This document shows, in pieces, positions 18,048 through 26,497 of a stretch of 64,000 nt of DNA. Every line of letters begins with the position of its first letter. Positions within the stretch are counted from its first letter, which is position 1. Source of the stretch: an uncultured Kiloniellaceae bacterium (GTDB lineage: Bacteria; Pseudomonadota; Alphaproteobacteria; Kiloniellales; Kiloniellaceae); assembly GCA_947493695.1 (NCBI GenBank), contig CANLSF010000001.1, positions 1,054,001-1,118,000 on the forward strand, written 5' to 3'. The position numbers and the translations under genes are program-made. The notes under the pieces were generated by a model. That model ran no database searches. It was given only the letters and a program-made list of their open reading frames with translations, and was not told the DNA's origin.

Positions 18048-19220
18048 ATGGCAGATATCGAGCGCAATCGACCGATGATCGTCATGGGGACGAACCGTTG
18101 GGGCGATGACTGGCAGACACGCCAACAGCTCTCGTCCAGGCTCGGCGAGCGGGGCTGGCAAGTAGCCTATGCAACGGGGCCGCTCTACGCCTGGGATCGT
18201 TTTAGTGATGAGTGGCGTGAGTCCGGCTGGCTCGAGTCTTTTAAACGTCTTTACAACGTCGATGTGCACATGCCGGGCCGTTGGCAGCTCCGCTGGCCGA
18301 AGGTCGCGGCCTGGGACAGCTTTGTCATGCGAAGCTATCTCCAGGGTTTGAAAAAGCGGGTTGGCTGGTCAGGTTCCCGGCGACCGCTGGTCTATGTTTT
18401 CCATCCGATTTTCTGGCCATACGTAGAGGCGCTCGGCGACTGCTCGGTCGTCTATCACGCGGACGATACCTTCTCTTCCATGCCCGGCTGGACCGATGAG
18501 CAGGCGCGGATGCAGGAAAAGTTGGTCGCCCGCGCGGATCTTATCATTGCGAGCTCACCCGGTATGGCCGAGGCCTTGCCGAATGACGGTGCCGCGCGCG
18601 CGAAGCAGTTGCCCAATGGGGCCGACACTCAGGCCTTTATCGACGCGAATGGCTGCGAATGCCCGGAAGATCTGGCTGCGGTGCCGCATCCACGCATCGG
18701 CTATGTCGGCAAGATCAATGAGAAGGTCAACATGGCTCTGGTGTTGTCCATTGCGCGGCAACGGCCGGACTGGCAATGGGTCTTCATCGGTCTGGTGGAC
18801 GAAGAACATCTGACCCCGGAAACGGCGGCGGTCTATCAGGCCTGTAAAGCGCTCTCGAATGTGCACTTCTTAGGCTTCAAGCCATACCACGGTTTGCCAG
18901 CCTACAATACGCACATGGACGTTAATGTGATGTGCTACCGCTCTGAAAAAGGCGGTTGGTGGACTGATCTTTATCCCCTGAAGCTGCATGAGTATCTCGC
19001 GACCGGACAGCCGGTCGTGGGCGCCGATATCCGGGTCATCAAGCTTTTCAGCGAAGTGGTTGCTGTTGCCGCGAATGAGGCTGAATGGCTGTCGTCGTTG
19101 GAAGATGCCATTGATAACGGTGGTGTCAGCACACCTGCTGAGCGTCAGCGGGTGGCATCGGAGAATTCCTGGGATGGGCGGGTCGACCAACTTGAGGGTT
19201 GGCTCAATGAGCTCGGCTAG
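18048..19220 (+). CDS. GT4-like glycosyltransferase
   Basis: About 390 aa from ATG at 18048 (MADIERNRPMIVMGTNRWGDDW); the track's upstream ATG at 18024 lacks a better RBS, while GGTGAG lies about 9 nt before 18048. GT-B fold: the N-terminal half includes VFHPIFWPYVEALGDCSVVYHADD and LIIASSPGMAEAL; the C-terminal half includes HPRIGYVGKINEKVNM and LYPLKLHEYLATGQPVVGADI, with the acidic motif of retaining enzymes. It resembles TuaH-type transferases. It is cytoplasmic and probably adds one sugar of the repeat unit. The sugar is unknown. Confidence 0.82.
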   Translation: MADIERNRPMIVMGTNRWGDDWQTRQQLSSRLGERGWQVAYATGPLYAWDRFSDEWRESGWLESFKRLYNVDVHMPGRWQLRWPKVAAWDSFVMRSYLQGLKKRVGWSGSRRPLVYVFHPIFWPYVEALGDCSVVYHADDTFSSMPGWTDEQARMQEKLVARADLIIASSPGMAEALPNDGAARAKQLPNGADTQAFIDANGCECPEDLAAVPHPRIGYVGKINEKVNMALVLSIARQRPDWQWVFIGLVDEEHLTPETAAVYQACKALSNVHFLGFKPYHGLPAYNTHMDVNVMCYRSEKGGWWTDLYPLKLHEYLATGQPVVGADIRVIKLFSEVVAVAANEAEWLSSLEDAIDNGGVSTPAERQRVASENSWDGRVDQLEGWLNELG

Positions 19221-19271
19221 AACCTCCGGCGACTGGACGCTGGTATCCATGCGCAGAGACAGCAGGGGAGA

Positions 19272-20387
19272 ATGGTGCATATGACTGCACAGCCCCACAT
19301 CCTGCACGTCTTTCCGACCTTCGCGCACGGCGGCGTTCCAATTCGGATCAGCAGCATCATTAATCATTTCGGGCTGCGTTATCGTCACACGGTGTTGTCC
19401 CTGGATGGACCGACCGACTGCCGTTCGCGCCTGGACCCGGGCCTGTCCGCAACTGTGGAAGCTTTCGATAAGTCGGCCAAAGGCTTGCCGGGACGTTTGC
19501 GTGATATCCGGCGATACATCAAATCCCAGGCCCCCGATCTTATGCTGACCTTCAACTGGGGAGCGACCGAGTGGGCCCTGGCCAATACTCTCTCTCCCTT
19601 GTGCCGGCATGTGCATCTCGAGAGTGGCTTCGGCGTGGAAGAAGCGGACCGCCAGATCCCGCGACGCGTTTTCTTTCGCCGCCTGGCTCTGGCGCGGGCA
19701 TCGCAGGTCGTCGTGCCCTCCTTCACGCTGGTTCAGATCGCGACCCAAATCTGGAAGCTACCCACAAGAAAAGTCACCCACATTCCCAATGGTGTCGATT
19801 GCGTGGCGTTTGCGAAGGCACCGCTTGACGGATTTCCTCCCGGGTTCGAGAAACGCCCCGGTGAGCTCATTGTCGGAACGGTCGCTCCTTTGCGGGCGGA
19901 GAAGAATATTGCGCGACTCCTCAAGGTCTTTGCCGCCCTTGAGACTCCTCAGGCCACGCGTCTGCTTCTGGTCGGCGATGGCGATCAGAGAGCCAGCCTC
20001 GAGGCCCTGGCTCATCAGCTGGGGGTCTCGGATCGCGTCGTGTTCGCGGGGCACTGCGAGGCGGTTGACAAGTTGCTGGGTTGGATCGACATCTTTGTCA
20101 TGACGTCGGATACGGAGCAGATGCCGAATTCCATTCTTCAGGCAATGGCCTCCGGCCGCGCCATCGCTTCCTTCGATGTGGGCGACGTAAAGGCCATGCT
20201 GCCGGAAGAAAGCAAAGCCTTTGTTACGCCGCGAGAGAGCGACGACGCTCTTCGCGCTTCACTCGAGACTCTGTTAATTAACGCGGGTTTACGTGAGGAC
20301 AGCGGCGCCCGGAATCGCGCTCAGGCTGAGGATGCCTACGCGGCGGAGCGGATGTTTACCGCTTATAAGAAGGTGTTCGACGCATGA
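19272..20387 (+). CDS. GT4 glycosyltransferase (resembles PEP-CTERM-associated TIGR03088 group)
   Basis: 371 aa, GT-B. The N-terminus PHILHVFPTFAHGGVPIRISSIINHFGLRYRH has the glycine-rich acceptor motif of GT4. The middle has VTHIPNGVDCVAF; the C-terminal donor domain has GTVAPLRAEKNIARLLKVF, LLLVGDGDQRASLEALA and SDTEQMPNSILQAMASGRAI (EX7E). GGGGAGA abuts the first ATG (19272), so the next ATG at 19281 could be the true start. Similarity to TIGR03088 is by motif style only. It lies between two other transferases, consistent with sequential assembly of the same oligosaccharide. Confidence 0.83.
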   Translation: MVHMTAQPHILHVFPTFAHGGVPIRISSIINHFGLRYRHTVLSLDGPTDCRSRLDPGLSATVEAFDKSAKGLPGRLRDIRRYIKSQAPDLMLTFNWGATEWALANTLSPLCRHVHLESGFGVEEADRQIPRRVFFRRLALARASQVVVPSFTLVQIATQIWKLPTRKVTHIPNGVDCVAFAKAPLDGFPPGFEKRPGELIVGTVAPLRAEKNIARLLKVFAALETPQATRLLLVGDGDQRASLEALAHQLGVSDRVVFAGHCEAVDKLLGWIDIFVMTSDTEQMPNSILQAMASGRAIASFDVGDVKAMLPEESKAFVTPRESDDALRASLETLLINAGLREDSGARNRAQAEDAYAAERMFTAYKKVFDA

Positions 20388-20427
20388 TGCGCGTTATGGA
20401 TTTTTTGAAAAATTTGGGGACGGCGAA

Positions 20428-21600
20428 ATGAAGATCCTGACCTTCTCGACACTCTTTCCCAATAAGGCGCAACCTCACCACGGTGTGTTTGTGGAGAACC
20501 GCCTGAGACACCTGATGGAGAACAATGACGTCTCGGCGCGTGTCGTGGCGCCTGTGCCCTGGTTTCCCTCAACTTCATCCGTTTTCGGTGATTACGCGAC
20601 CTTTGCGAAAGTTCCCAAGAACGATACCCGTGACGGGCTCGATGTTACCTACCCGCGGTATCCACTGATCCCCAAGATCGGTATGAATCTGACGCCATCG
20701 CTGATGTACCGTGCGGTCAAACCACTTGTGACGCGTATGCTGCGTGAGGGTTTCGATTTCGATCTGATTGATGCTCATTACTTTTATCCTGACGGTGTGG
20801 CTGCGGCCTATCTGGCGCGTGCGCTCAAGAAACCGCTGACCATTACAGCGCGTGGCACCGATCTGAACCTGATTCCAAACTATCCGACCCCACGCCGTTT
20901 GATCATCGAAGCCGCGGAGCACGCCGATGGCCTGATTACCGTTTGTCAGGCCTTGAAGGATGAGCTGGTAAAGATGGGGATTGCAGATCAGCGGATCGAG
21001 GTGTTGCGCAACGGCGTCGATCTCGAGCTGTTTCAGCCAAAAGACCGGGACGCGGCAAAAGAGAAGTTCGGCGTCACCGGCAAGGTCCTGTTATCCGTTG
21101 GCCATCTGATCGAGCGCAAAGGGCACAATCTGATCATCGAAGCTCTGCCTGATATACCCGACACGACCTTGTTGATTGCAGGGACGGGCCCGGACAATGC
21201 GGAGCTGCGCTCGCTCGCGGCGTCACTCGGCTTAGACGAGCGTGTGCGCTTCCTGGGGGCTATTCCTCATCAGGAAATGTCGGAGCTGTACAGCGCCGCG
21301 GATGTTCTGGTTCTGGCGTCGAGCCGTGAAGGCTGGGCCAACGTTCTTCTGGAGACCATGGCCAGCGGGACGCCAGCGGCGGCGACAAATGTGTGGGGTG
21401 CACCGGAAGTCATCACCGACCCTGCTGCCGGAGCTCTGATTCCGGAGCGGACTCCTCATGCCATCGCACAGACAGTCCTGGGTGTCCTGAATGATTCGCC
21501 TGCGCGGGAGGCGACACGCGCCCATGCGGAACTCTTCAGCTGGCAGGCAACTTCGCAGGGCCAGTATGATTTATTCCAGTCCATTCTCGAACGGCGCTGA
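20428..21600 (+). CDS. GT4 glycosyltransferase
   Basis: The track ORF begins at 20293, but its first 45 residues overlap the previous gene and look random. The real start is ATG 20428 (MKILTFSTLFPNKAQPHHGVFVENRLRHL) with GGGGA about 8 nt upstream, giving 390 aa. The GT-B domains show ITARGTDLNLIPNYPTPRR, IEVLRNGVDLELF, LLSVGHLIERKGHNLIIEAL, LLIAGTGPDNAELRSLA and LASSREGWANVLLETMASGTP (EX7E motif). Homologues of this group accompany many XrtA loci. Its stop is 2 bp from the next start, so they are co-transcribed. Donor sugar unknown. Confidence 0.85.
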   Translation: MKILTFSTLFPNKAQPHHGVFVENRLRHLMENNDVSARVVAPVPWFPSTSSVFGDYATFAKVPKNDTRDGLDVTYPRYPLIPKIGMNLTPSLMYRAVKPLVTRMLREGFDFDLIDAHYFYPDGVAAAYLARALKKPLTITARGTDLNLIPNYPTPRRLIIEAAEHADGLITVCQALKDELVKMGIADQRIEVLRNGVDLELFQPKDRDAAKEKFGVTGKVLLSVGHLIERKGHNLIIEALPDIPDTTLLIAGTGPDNAELRSLAASLGLDERVRFLGAIPHQEMSELYSAADVLVLASSREGWANVLLETMASGTPAAATNVWGAPEVITDPAAGALIPERTPHAIAQTVLGVLNDSPAREATRAHAELFSWQATSQGQYDLFQSILERR

Positions 21601-21602
21601 AG

Positions 21603-22760
21603 ATGAAGATACTTTACCATCATAGAACCGGTTCGACCGATGGCCAGGCGGTTCACATCGAAGAGCTGATGACTGCGCTCAAGGCCCTGGGACACGAGAT
21701 CATTAAAGTGGCACCGGGCGGCAGCGAACAACAGGATTTCGGCGAGGAAAACGCGCTGATCGCTGCGCTGAAGCGGCACTTGCCGCAGGCGGTTTATGAG
21801 CTGATGGAGTTTTCCTACTCCCTGGTGGCCTATCGCCGTCTTAAGAAGGCTTACCTTGAGCACCGCCCGGATGTTCTTTACGAGCGCAGCAACCTCTTCC
21901 TGCTTTCCGGCGTCTGGCTTAAGCGCCGCTTCAAGCTGCCCATGCTGCTTGAAGTGAATGCACCACTTTTTGAAGAACGCAGCAAGTTCGGGCAGGTGGC
22001 TTTGAAACGGCTTGCTCGCTGGACGGAAGAGACCGCCTGGCGGGAAGCCGACTTCGCTCTGCCGGTCACCGATGTGCTGGCGGATCATCTGCGCCGAGCC
22101 GGTGTGCCGGAAGAACGTATCAGGATCATACCAAACGGGATCAACCAGGACCGTTTTCTCAAGGATATCGATACAAAGGCGGTTCGGGAACGCCTCAACC
22201 TGAATGAACGACTGGTCCTCGGTTTCACCGGTTTTGTGCGCGAATGGCACGGCCTGAACCACGTTGTCGACCTCCTGGCGGAAAACCGTGAAGGCACCCG
22301 GCTTCATCTCCTGGTCGTCGGCGATGGTCCCGCCAGGGAAAGCCTGGAAGCGCAAGCCCGGTCGTTAGGGGTGTCCGACAGGGTGACCTTTACCGGCGTG
22401 ATCGGTCGGGATGAGGTTGCCGACTACATTGCAGCATTCGACGTGGCGCTTCAGCCGGCGGTCACCAGCTATGCCTCGCCCTTGAAGCTCTTTGAGTACA
22501 TGGCGCTTGGTCGGGCGATTGTTGCGCCCGATATGCGAAACATCAAAGAAATCCTCTCAGATGAAGTTGATTCTCTGCTCTTCGATCCAGACCGCGAGAC
22601 CGGTTTCAGAGAAGCTATCGAGCGCGTGTGCAACGACCACGAATTGCGTGATCGCATCGGCAAGGCTGCCCGAGCCGCTATCACCGACAAGGCGCTGACC
22701 TGGGAGAATAATGCCCGGAGAATCGAAGCTTTGGTGAATACACCGCACTCTAAAAAGTAA
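21603..22760 (+). CDS. GT4 glycosyltransferase
   Basis: 385 aa. The N-terminus MKILYHHRTGSTDGQAVHIEELMTALKALGHE is typical of a GT4 group often found in exosortase loci. The donor domain has IRIIPNGINQDRF, LVLGFTGFVREWHGLNHVVDLLA, LLVVGDGPARESLEAQA and ALQPAVTSYASPLKLFEYMALGRAIVAPD. It starts 2 bp after the previous stop and ends the run of glycosyltransferases. A strongly AT-rich 228-bp gap follows. It is a cytoplasmic enzyme that extends the lipid-linked repeat; sugar and linkage unknown. Confidence 0.85.
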   Translation: MKILYHHRTGSTDGQAVHIEELMTALKALGHEIIKVAPGGSEQQDFGEENALIAALKRHLPQAVYELMEFSYSLVAYRRLKKAYLEHRPDVLYERSNLFLLSGVWLKRRFKLPMLLEVNAPLFEERSKFGQVALKRLARWTEETAWREADFALPVTDVLADHLRRAGVPEERIRIIPNGINQDRFLKDIDTKAVRERLNLNERLVLGFTGFVREWHGLNHVVDLLAENREGTRLHLLVVGDGPARESLEAQARSLGVSDRVTFTGVIGRDEVADYIAAFDVALQPAVTSYASPLKLFEYMALGRAIVAPDMRNIKEILSDEVDSLLFDPDRETGFREAIERVCNDHELRDRIGKAARAAITDKALTWENNARRIEALVNTPHSKK

Positions 22761-22988
22761 TCAATTCGGTATAGCGCGTGTACAACTTCTAATTATCATG
22801 TTTGACCATGTTTTAATTCGGATAGAAATACTAAATCAAAATAACACTAGAAACAGAATTTTGTTATTTCTATAAAATTGCAACTAAAATATTCAAATAC
22901 AAGAAGAAGCAATTCTATCATTTACGATAATTTAAGAGGTAAAGCCTAGGGTCCTTCATTGTATTCAGGTTCCGCTAAGGAGTTCCCA

Positions 22989-23807
22989 ATGGCCGTTGTT
23001 CAATCGCAGACTATCGGGGCACAGAACCAGATGTCTGTGTCCGGTCTGCCTGCGGCGCCTACCGAAAATGCCCGTCTTGCGGAGCTATTTAAACACTGGT
23101 TCGAGACGAAACCTGCGCTGAGCGCAGAAGAGATCGAACAGGCGCATCGTTTGCGGTACCAGGTCTATTGCCTTGAGAACCCCTTTGAGGATGCTCAAAG
23201 CAATCCTGATGGTTTGGAGATGGACGAGTACGACCCGCATTCGGTCCACAGCCTGCTCATTCATCGTCCTACCAACACGACGATGGGGGCTGTCCGTTTG
23301 ATCCTGCCGTCCCCCAATGCGGCTTATCACCTGCCGATCCAGGATGTATGGGAAACCGATCATATTCCCTATCCTGAGGCTACCACGGCGGAAATTTCCC
23401 GTTACGCTATTTCCCGTGAATTCCGGCGCCGTGCGGGTGAAGAGCGCTATGCTGACGTCAGCTGGGCGAACAACCAGGGCGACGAAGCCGCGCAGCGGAA
23501 GCTTGAACGCCGCGTTCTGCCGCATATCACGCTGGGTCTTATGAAAAGCGTCTTGCGTATGTGCATTGAGCACGAGATCTCGCATGTCTGCGCAGTGATG
23601 GAGCCTGCACTCATCCGCCTGCTCAGTCGCTTCGGCCTTCATTTCGAGCCGATCGGTCCCGTCGTGGATTATCACGGCCGGCGGCAGCCTTGCTACGCGT
23701 CGCTGGAAACACTGCTGAGGACCTCGCGTGAAGCCAGTCGTGAGTTCTGGGAAGTCGGGACCGATGATGGTCAGCTTTTGCCGAGTTCCGCAGCAGGCGA
23801 GCACTAA
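22989..23807 (+). CDS. PEP-CTERM/exosortase system-associated acyltransferase (copy 1)
   Basis: 272 aa from ATG 22989, preferred over the track start at 22959 because AAGGAG sits 6 nt upstream. The GNAT/autoinducer-synthase-like fold is shown by EIEQAHRLRYQVYCLENPFE, DEYDPHSVHSLLIHR, TTMGAVRLILP, AEISRYAISREFRRR and ITLGLMKSVLRMCIEHEISHVCAVMEP. This matches TIGR03694. The family resembles LuxI-type enzymes, and its product is unknown; transfer of an acyl group in the exosortase pathway is assumed. It stands alone after an AT-rich promoter region and converges on the DUF1302 gene. A second copy lies at 48429. Confidence 0.92.
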   Translation: MAVVQSQTIGAQNQMSVSGLPAAPTENARLAELFKHWFETKPALSAEEIEQAHRLRYQVYCLENPFEDAQSNPDGLEMDEYDPHSVHSLLIHRPTNTTMGAVRLILPSPNAAYHLPIQDVWETDHIPYPEATTAEISRYAISREFRRRAGEERYADVSWANNQGDEAAQRKLERRVLPHITLGLMKSVLRMCIEHEISHVCAVMEPALIRLLSRFGLHFEPIGPVVDYHGRRQPCYASLETLLRTSREASREFWEVGTDDGQLLPSSAAGEH

Positions 23808-23816
23808 GGTCGATCA

Positions 23817-23839
23817 AAAGGCCTTTCTCCAGGGCCTTT
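23817..23839 (+). terminator. Hairpin terminator after acyltransferase copy 1
   Basis: AAAGGCC-N9-GGCCTTT forms a perfect 7-bp stem 10 bp beyond the stop. The 3' arm ends in TTT, with only a short following T content. Confidence 0.6.
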
Positions 23840-24110
23840 CGGTTCCTCAGGGCGATCAATAACCTGAAATTAATTCTCGACGGTGGGCTTATGCCCGGAT
23901 GGCAAGTTGGGCATCACGGGGCAGGCAATAAGCCTGCTCCATTTGGGCACCGTCGCGCTGAAAATCCCCCCAATTTACAGATGGACGACACTCCGGCTTC
24001 GCGCCAGACCAGCGGCCTAAGTCTTGGTCGGGATGCTCACGCTCTACGAGTCCGGGCGCAAATCCAACTCATTTCAATCACGCAACGTTAACATGTCGAT
24101 AGAGTGTCAG

Positions 24111-24130
24111 CGGTGCATTTGATTGCACCG
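24111..24130 (-). terminator. Hairpin after the DUF1302 gene
   Basis: CGGTGCA TTTGAT TGCACCG is a perfect 7-bp stem starting 9 bp beyond the minus-strand stop at 24139. There is no U tract. The 331-bp convergent gap around it (23808-24138) contains no plausible gene. Confidence 0.5.
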
Positions 24131-24138
24131 GATTCTCG

Positions 24139-25557
24139 TTAGAAACTGAACTGAACGCCGAACAGTATCCGATCATTGTCGTCGAACTGGCCGAACACGC
24201 CATCGGATGTACCGAAGAAGATATCCGCGCCGGCCCAGACTTTGATGTTGTCGTCGACATGATAGGTGACCTTGGGGCGAACCAGGCCGTCGCCGCTGTT
24301 GATCGACTGCAGCCAAATCACCTCGGCGACCAGGTCTTCGTCCAGGAAGCTCCGGCGGACCAGCAGACTGGTGGTCGCTTCAAACTGATCCCGGACCAGA
24401 CCATTGATGTCATTGGTCAGATAATCGCCGAAAACCTGAGCGCTGATGAGCGTGTCATCAAGCCCGCTCCAATCAAGTCCGATTACTGTGGAGAGATTGT
24501 CGCTTTCGTCGACGCCATCATCGTCTGCAAGATCATCGGTCAGGAAGTAGCGATCGAAGGAATAGCCGACTTCGCCGCGTACGACGAAATCGCCAAATGA
24601 GTTACTGAAGGTGCCGCCCAGCAAGTGCGTACGTTCATATTCCGGTGTAATGGTTACGACCGAGCCGTTTACCTGTCGACGGAGCACCGGATTGTCGTCG
24701 TAGTGATAGAGGTAGTTCAGGCTGACGTCCCAGCTATCGACCATACCGAGCACGCGGAGACCGGCATCGGAGTCTGCGAGAACACTGTCAGGGCGATCCG
24801 GCTCCTGCTGCACGACCGTAAAGCCGGGGATGGCCTCCGGCACGAACCTTGGTGCCGTCAGCGCGTAGAGGGCGTCGGCTTCCGGCAGGTCGTTGTAGGT
24901 CTGGTCCGGAATCCAGAGGAACTCGGCCATAAAGTCGTCAACCGGAACCTCTGCGGCAAAGGTCCAGAGAGGAATGCGTGAATCCTCAAAGTCGTCGAGA
25001 ATGAATTCCCTGAAATCCTGAGGATTAACAACGTCGAGAACCTTCAGGCCGTCAGACTGTCCCCAGACGATCTGCTGTTTCCCAATCCGAAAGTGCGCAA
25101 AATCCGTGGGCGCATCCACATAAAACTCGCGCAGCTCGAAATCAACGTCGTCGTTCAACAGCCAGCGCCGCGAGATGGTGGCGGTGCTGTCCTGGCTCGG
25201 ACTGCCTGGCTCCAGGCGGTCTCGGGTGTCCCAGCGGGCCCGTCCGATAGCTGTCAGGCTGAAGCCATCTGGAAGTTCGATCTCCAGCTCCGGCTGAATG
25301 GTCGTTTCGATCTTCTGACCGTTGCCGTCATTTAGATCAAGTGCGGACTCGTGGCGCAGGGTTGCCGTGAACAACACGGCCTCGTCGAGTGTATCGGCGA
25401 TGTAACCGCCCAGGCCGTCATCCTCCGCAAGTACAGGGGTCGTGGCCGAGGCAAGCGCGAGAAAGGCGGCCGTGCCCCAGCTCGCTGAGCTCAGCAGAGC
25501 GGTTCGGAAAAATTCCGCAGACCGCTGTGACGTCAGGTGGCGACGAGGCGTGATCAT
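24139..25557 (-). CDS. DUF1302-family outer-membrane protein
   Basis: About 472 aa from ATG 25557 (MITPRRHLTSQ), preferred over 25593 because GAGGGG lies 9 nt upstream and the overlap with the previous gene is removed. A signal peptide ends near ATTPVLAEDD. The mature protein has many alternating amphipathic stretches (FRIGKQQIVWGQSDGLKVLDVVNPQDFREFILDD is the DUF1302 signature) and ends in an aromatic residue, VQFSF, as beta-barrels do. DUF1302 proteins are typically encoded next to a lipoprotein-sorting-like protein and an RND transporter, as here. It probably forms the outer-membrane port of that system. The substrate is unknown. Confidence 0.85.
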   Translation of the reverse strand: MITPRRHLTSQRSAEFFRTALLSSASWGTAAFLALASATTPVLAEDDGLGGYIADTLDEAVLFTATLRHESALDLNDGNGQKIETTIQPELEIELPDGFSLTAIGRARWDTRDRLEPGSPSQDSTATISRRWLLNDDVDFELREFYVDAPTDFAHFRIGKQQIVWGQSDGLKVLDVVNPQDFREFILDDFEDSRIPLWTFAAEVPVDDFMAEFLWIPDQTYNDLPEADALYALTAPRFVPEAIPGFTVVQQEPDRPDSVLADSDAGLRVLGMVDSWDVSLNYLYHYDDNPVLRRQVNGSVVTITPEYERTHLLGGTFSNSFGDFVVRGEVGYSFDRYFLTDDLADDDGVDESDNLSTVIGLDWSGLDDTLISAQVFGDYLTNDINGLVRDQFEATTSLLVRRSFLDEDLVAEVIWLQSINSGDGLVRPKVTYHVDDNIKVWAGADIFFGTSDGVFGQFDDNDRILFGVQFSF

Positions 25558-25570
25558 CGTTTCAAGCCCC

Positions 25571-26479
25571 TCATAATCCGCGCTTGAGTGCACTGCGGGT
25601 GAAGAGGTCGTCGCTCAGTTCGGCAAGGTAATCGACGTCACTCATGATGAAGGTCGTTTTATGGCCGGTCTTGTGGTTTTCGGCCTCCAGAAGATGAGAG
25701 GTCCAGATGCCCTGCACCTGACGGATGTCCCGGGTGTAAATGGTCTTGAGTTTCTTGCCCTGGAGATCCCAGATTTCGGATTTCAGCACCATCCAGATCT
25801 CGGCATCCACGCAGCTCAGCGTGCGGCTGTATCCCAACTGTTCAGCGATTTCTTCGTTGGCCGGAATACCTTCCATGATGTAGCAGGCCCGACCGTCCAC
25901 CTCACCCATACCCAGGGTCGTGCGGTTATAGTCGCTGCGCGATACTTTGGTGTCCTGGCGGATATCGTCGTAGGTGAAGTCGGTGCCCATGAAGTAGTCG
26001 CCACGGTCCGAACCGGAAATGCGGCGCACGCGGCGCAGTGCGGGAAGATACAGCCACTGGGCGTCTTCCTCGGCGTCTTCCAGGTAGTCGAAGGTCAGGA
26101 ACGCCGTATCCCTCACGTTCCTTGGCTTCTCGAAGAAGATTGCGATGCGTTTCTCGGTCTCGAAATACTTGCGGAACGACCGGGTTTTGCGGGTTCGCTT
26201 TTTACCGCGCTTGTCGAGAAGTTCCATGATCATGCTGCGGGCAACGGAATCACCGTCGTTGCGCGCGTTGATCCGCGCTGCGATTTCGTCTCCGCTCGGC
26301 AGCACCTGGTCACTTGCCGCAGTGGTACCGGACGCTGAGGGCTGCTGCGCAACAGGGGCCTGCAGGCGGGCGTTGTTCGGCTCAGCCGGTGTTGTGGCCC
26401 AGGCCGGTATCACAAGGCCGCCGGTCAGGAGCGCAGTGGCGAGAAATCCGGTGATCGGGCGGCGGGTGAGCGTTTTCAT
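25571..26479 (-). CDS. Outer-membrane lipoprotein-sorting-like protein (LolA-like fold)
   Basis: 302 aa. A signal peptide (GFLATALLTGGLVIPAWA) is followed by an Ala/Pro/Gln-rich stretch and then a LolA/LolB-like domain: SMIMELLDKRGKKRTRKTRSF, RIAIFFEKPRNVRDTAFLTFDY, QWLYLPALRRVRRISGSDRGDYFMGTDFTYDD. That last block is diagnostic for the family PF17131. It is periplasmic and likely carries a hydrophobic or lipidated molecule between the RND protein and the DUF1302 barrel. The RND stop is 18 bp upstream and the DUF1302 gene is 13 bp downstream, so the three form one operon. Confidence 0.87.
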   Translation of the reverse strand: MKTLTRRPITGFLATALLTGGLVIPAWATTPAEPNNARLQAPVAQQPSASGTTAASDQVLPSGDEIAARINARNDGDSVARSMIMELLDKRGKKRTRKTRSFRKYFETEKRIAIFFEKPRNVRDTAFLTFDYLEDAEEDAQWLYLPALRRVRRISGSDRGDYFMGTDFTYDDIRQDTKVSRSDYNRTTLGMGEVDGRACYIMEGIPANEEIAEQLGYSRTLSCVDAEIWMVLKSEIWDLQGKKLKTIYTRDIRQVQGIWTSHLLEAENHKTGHKTTFIMSDVDYLAELSDDLFTRSALKRGL

Positions 26480-26497
26480 CTTAAAGCGTTCCTTTTC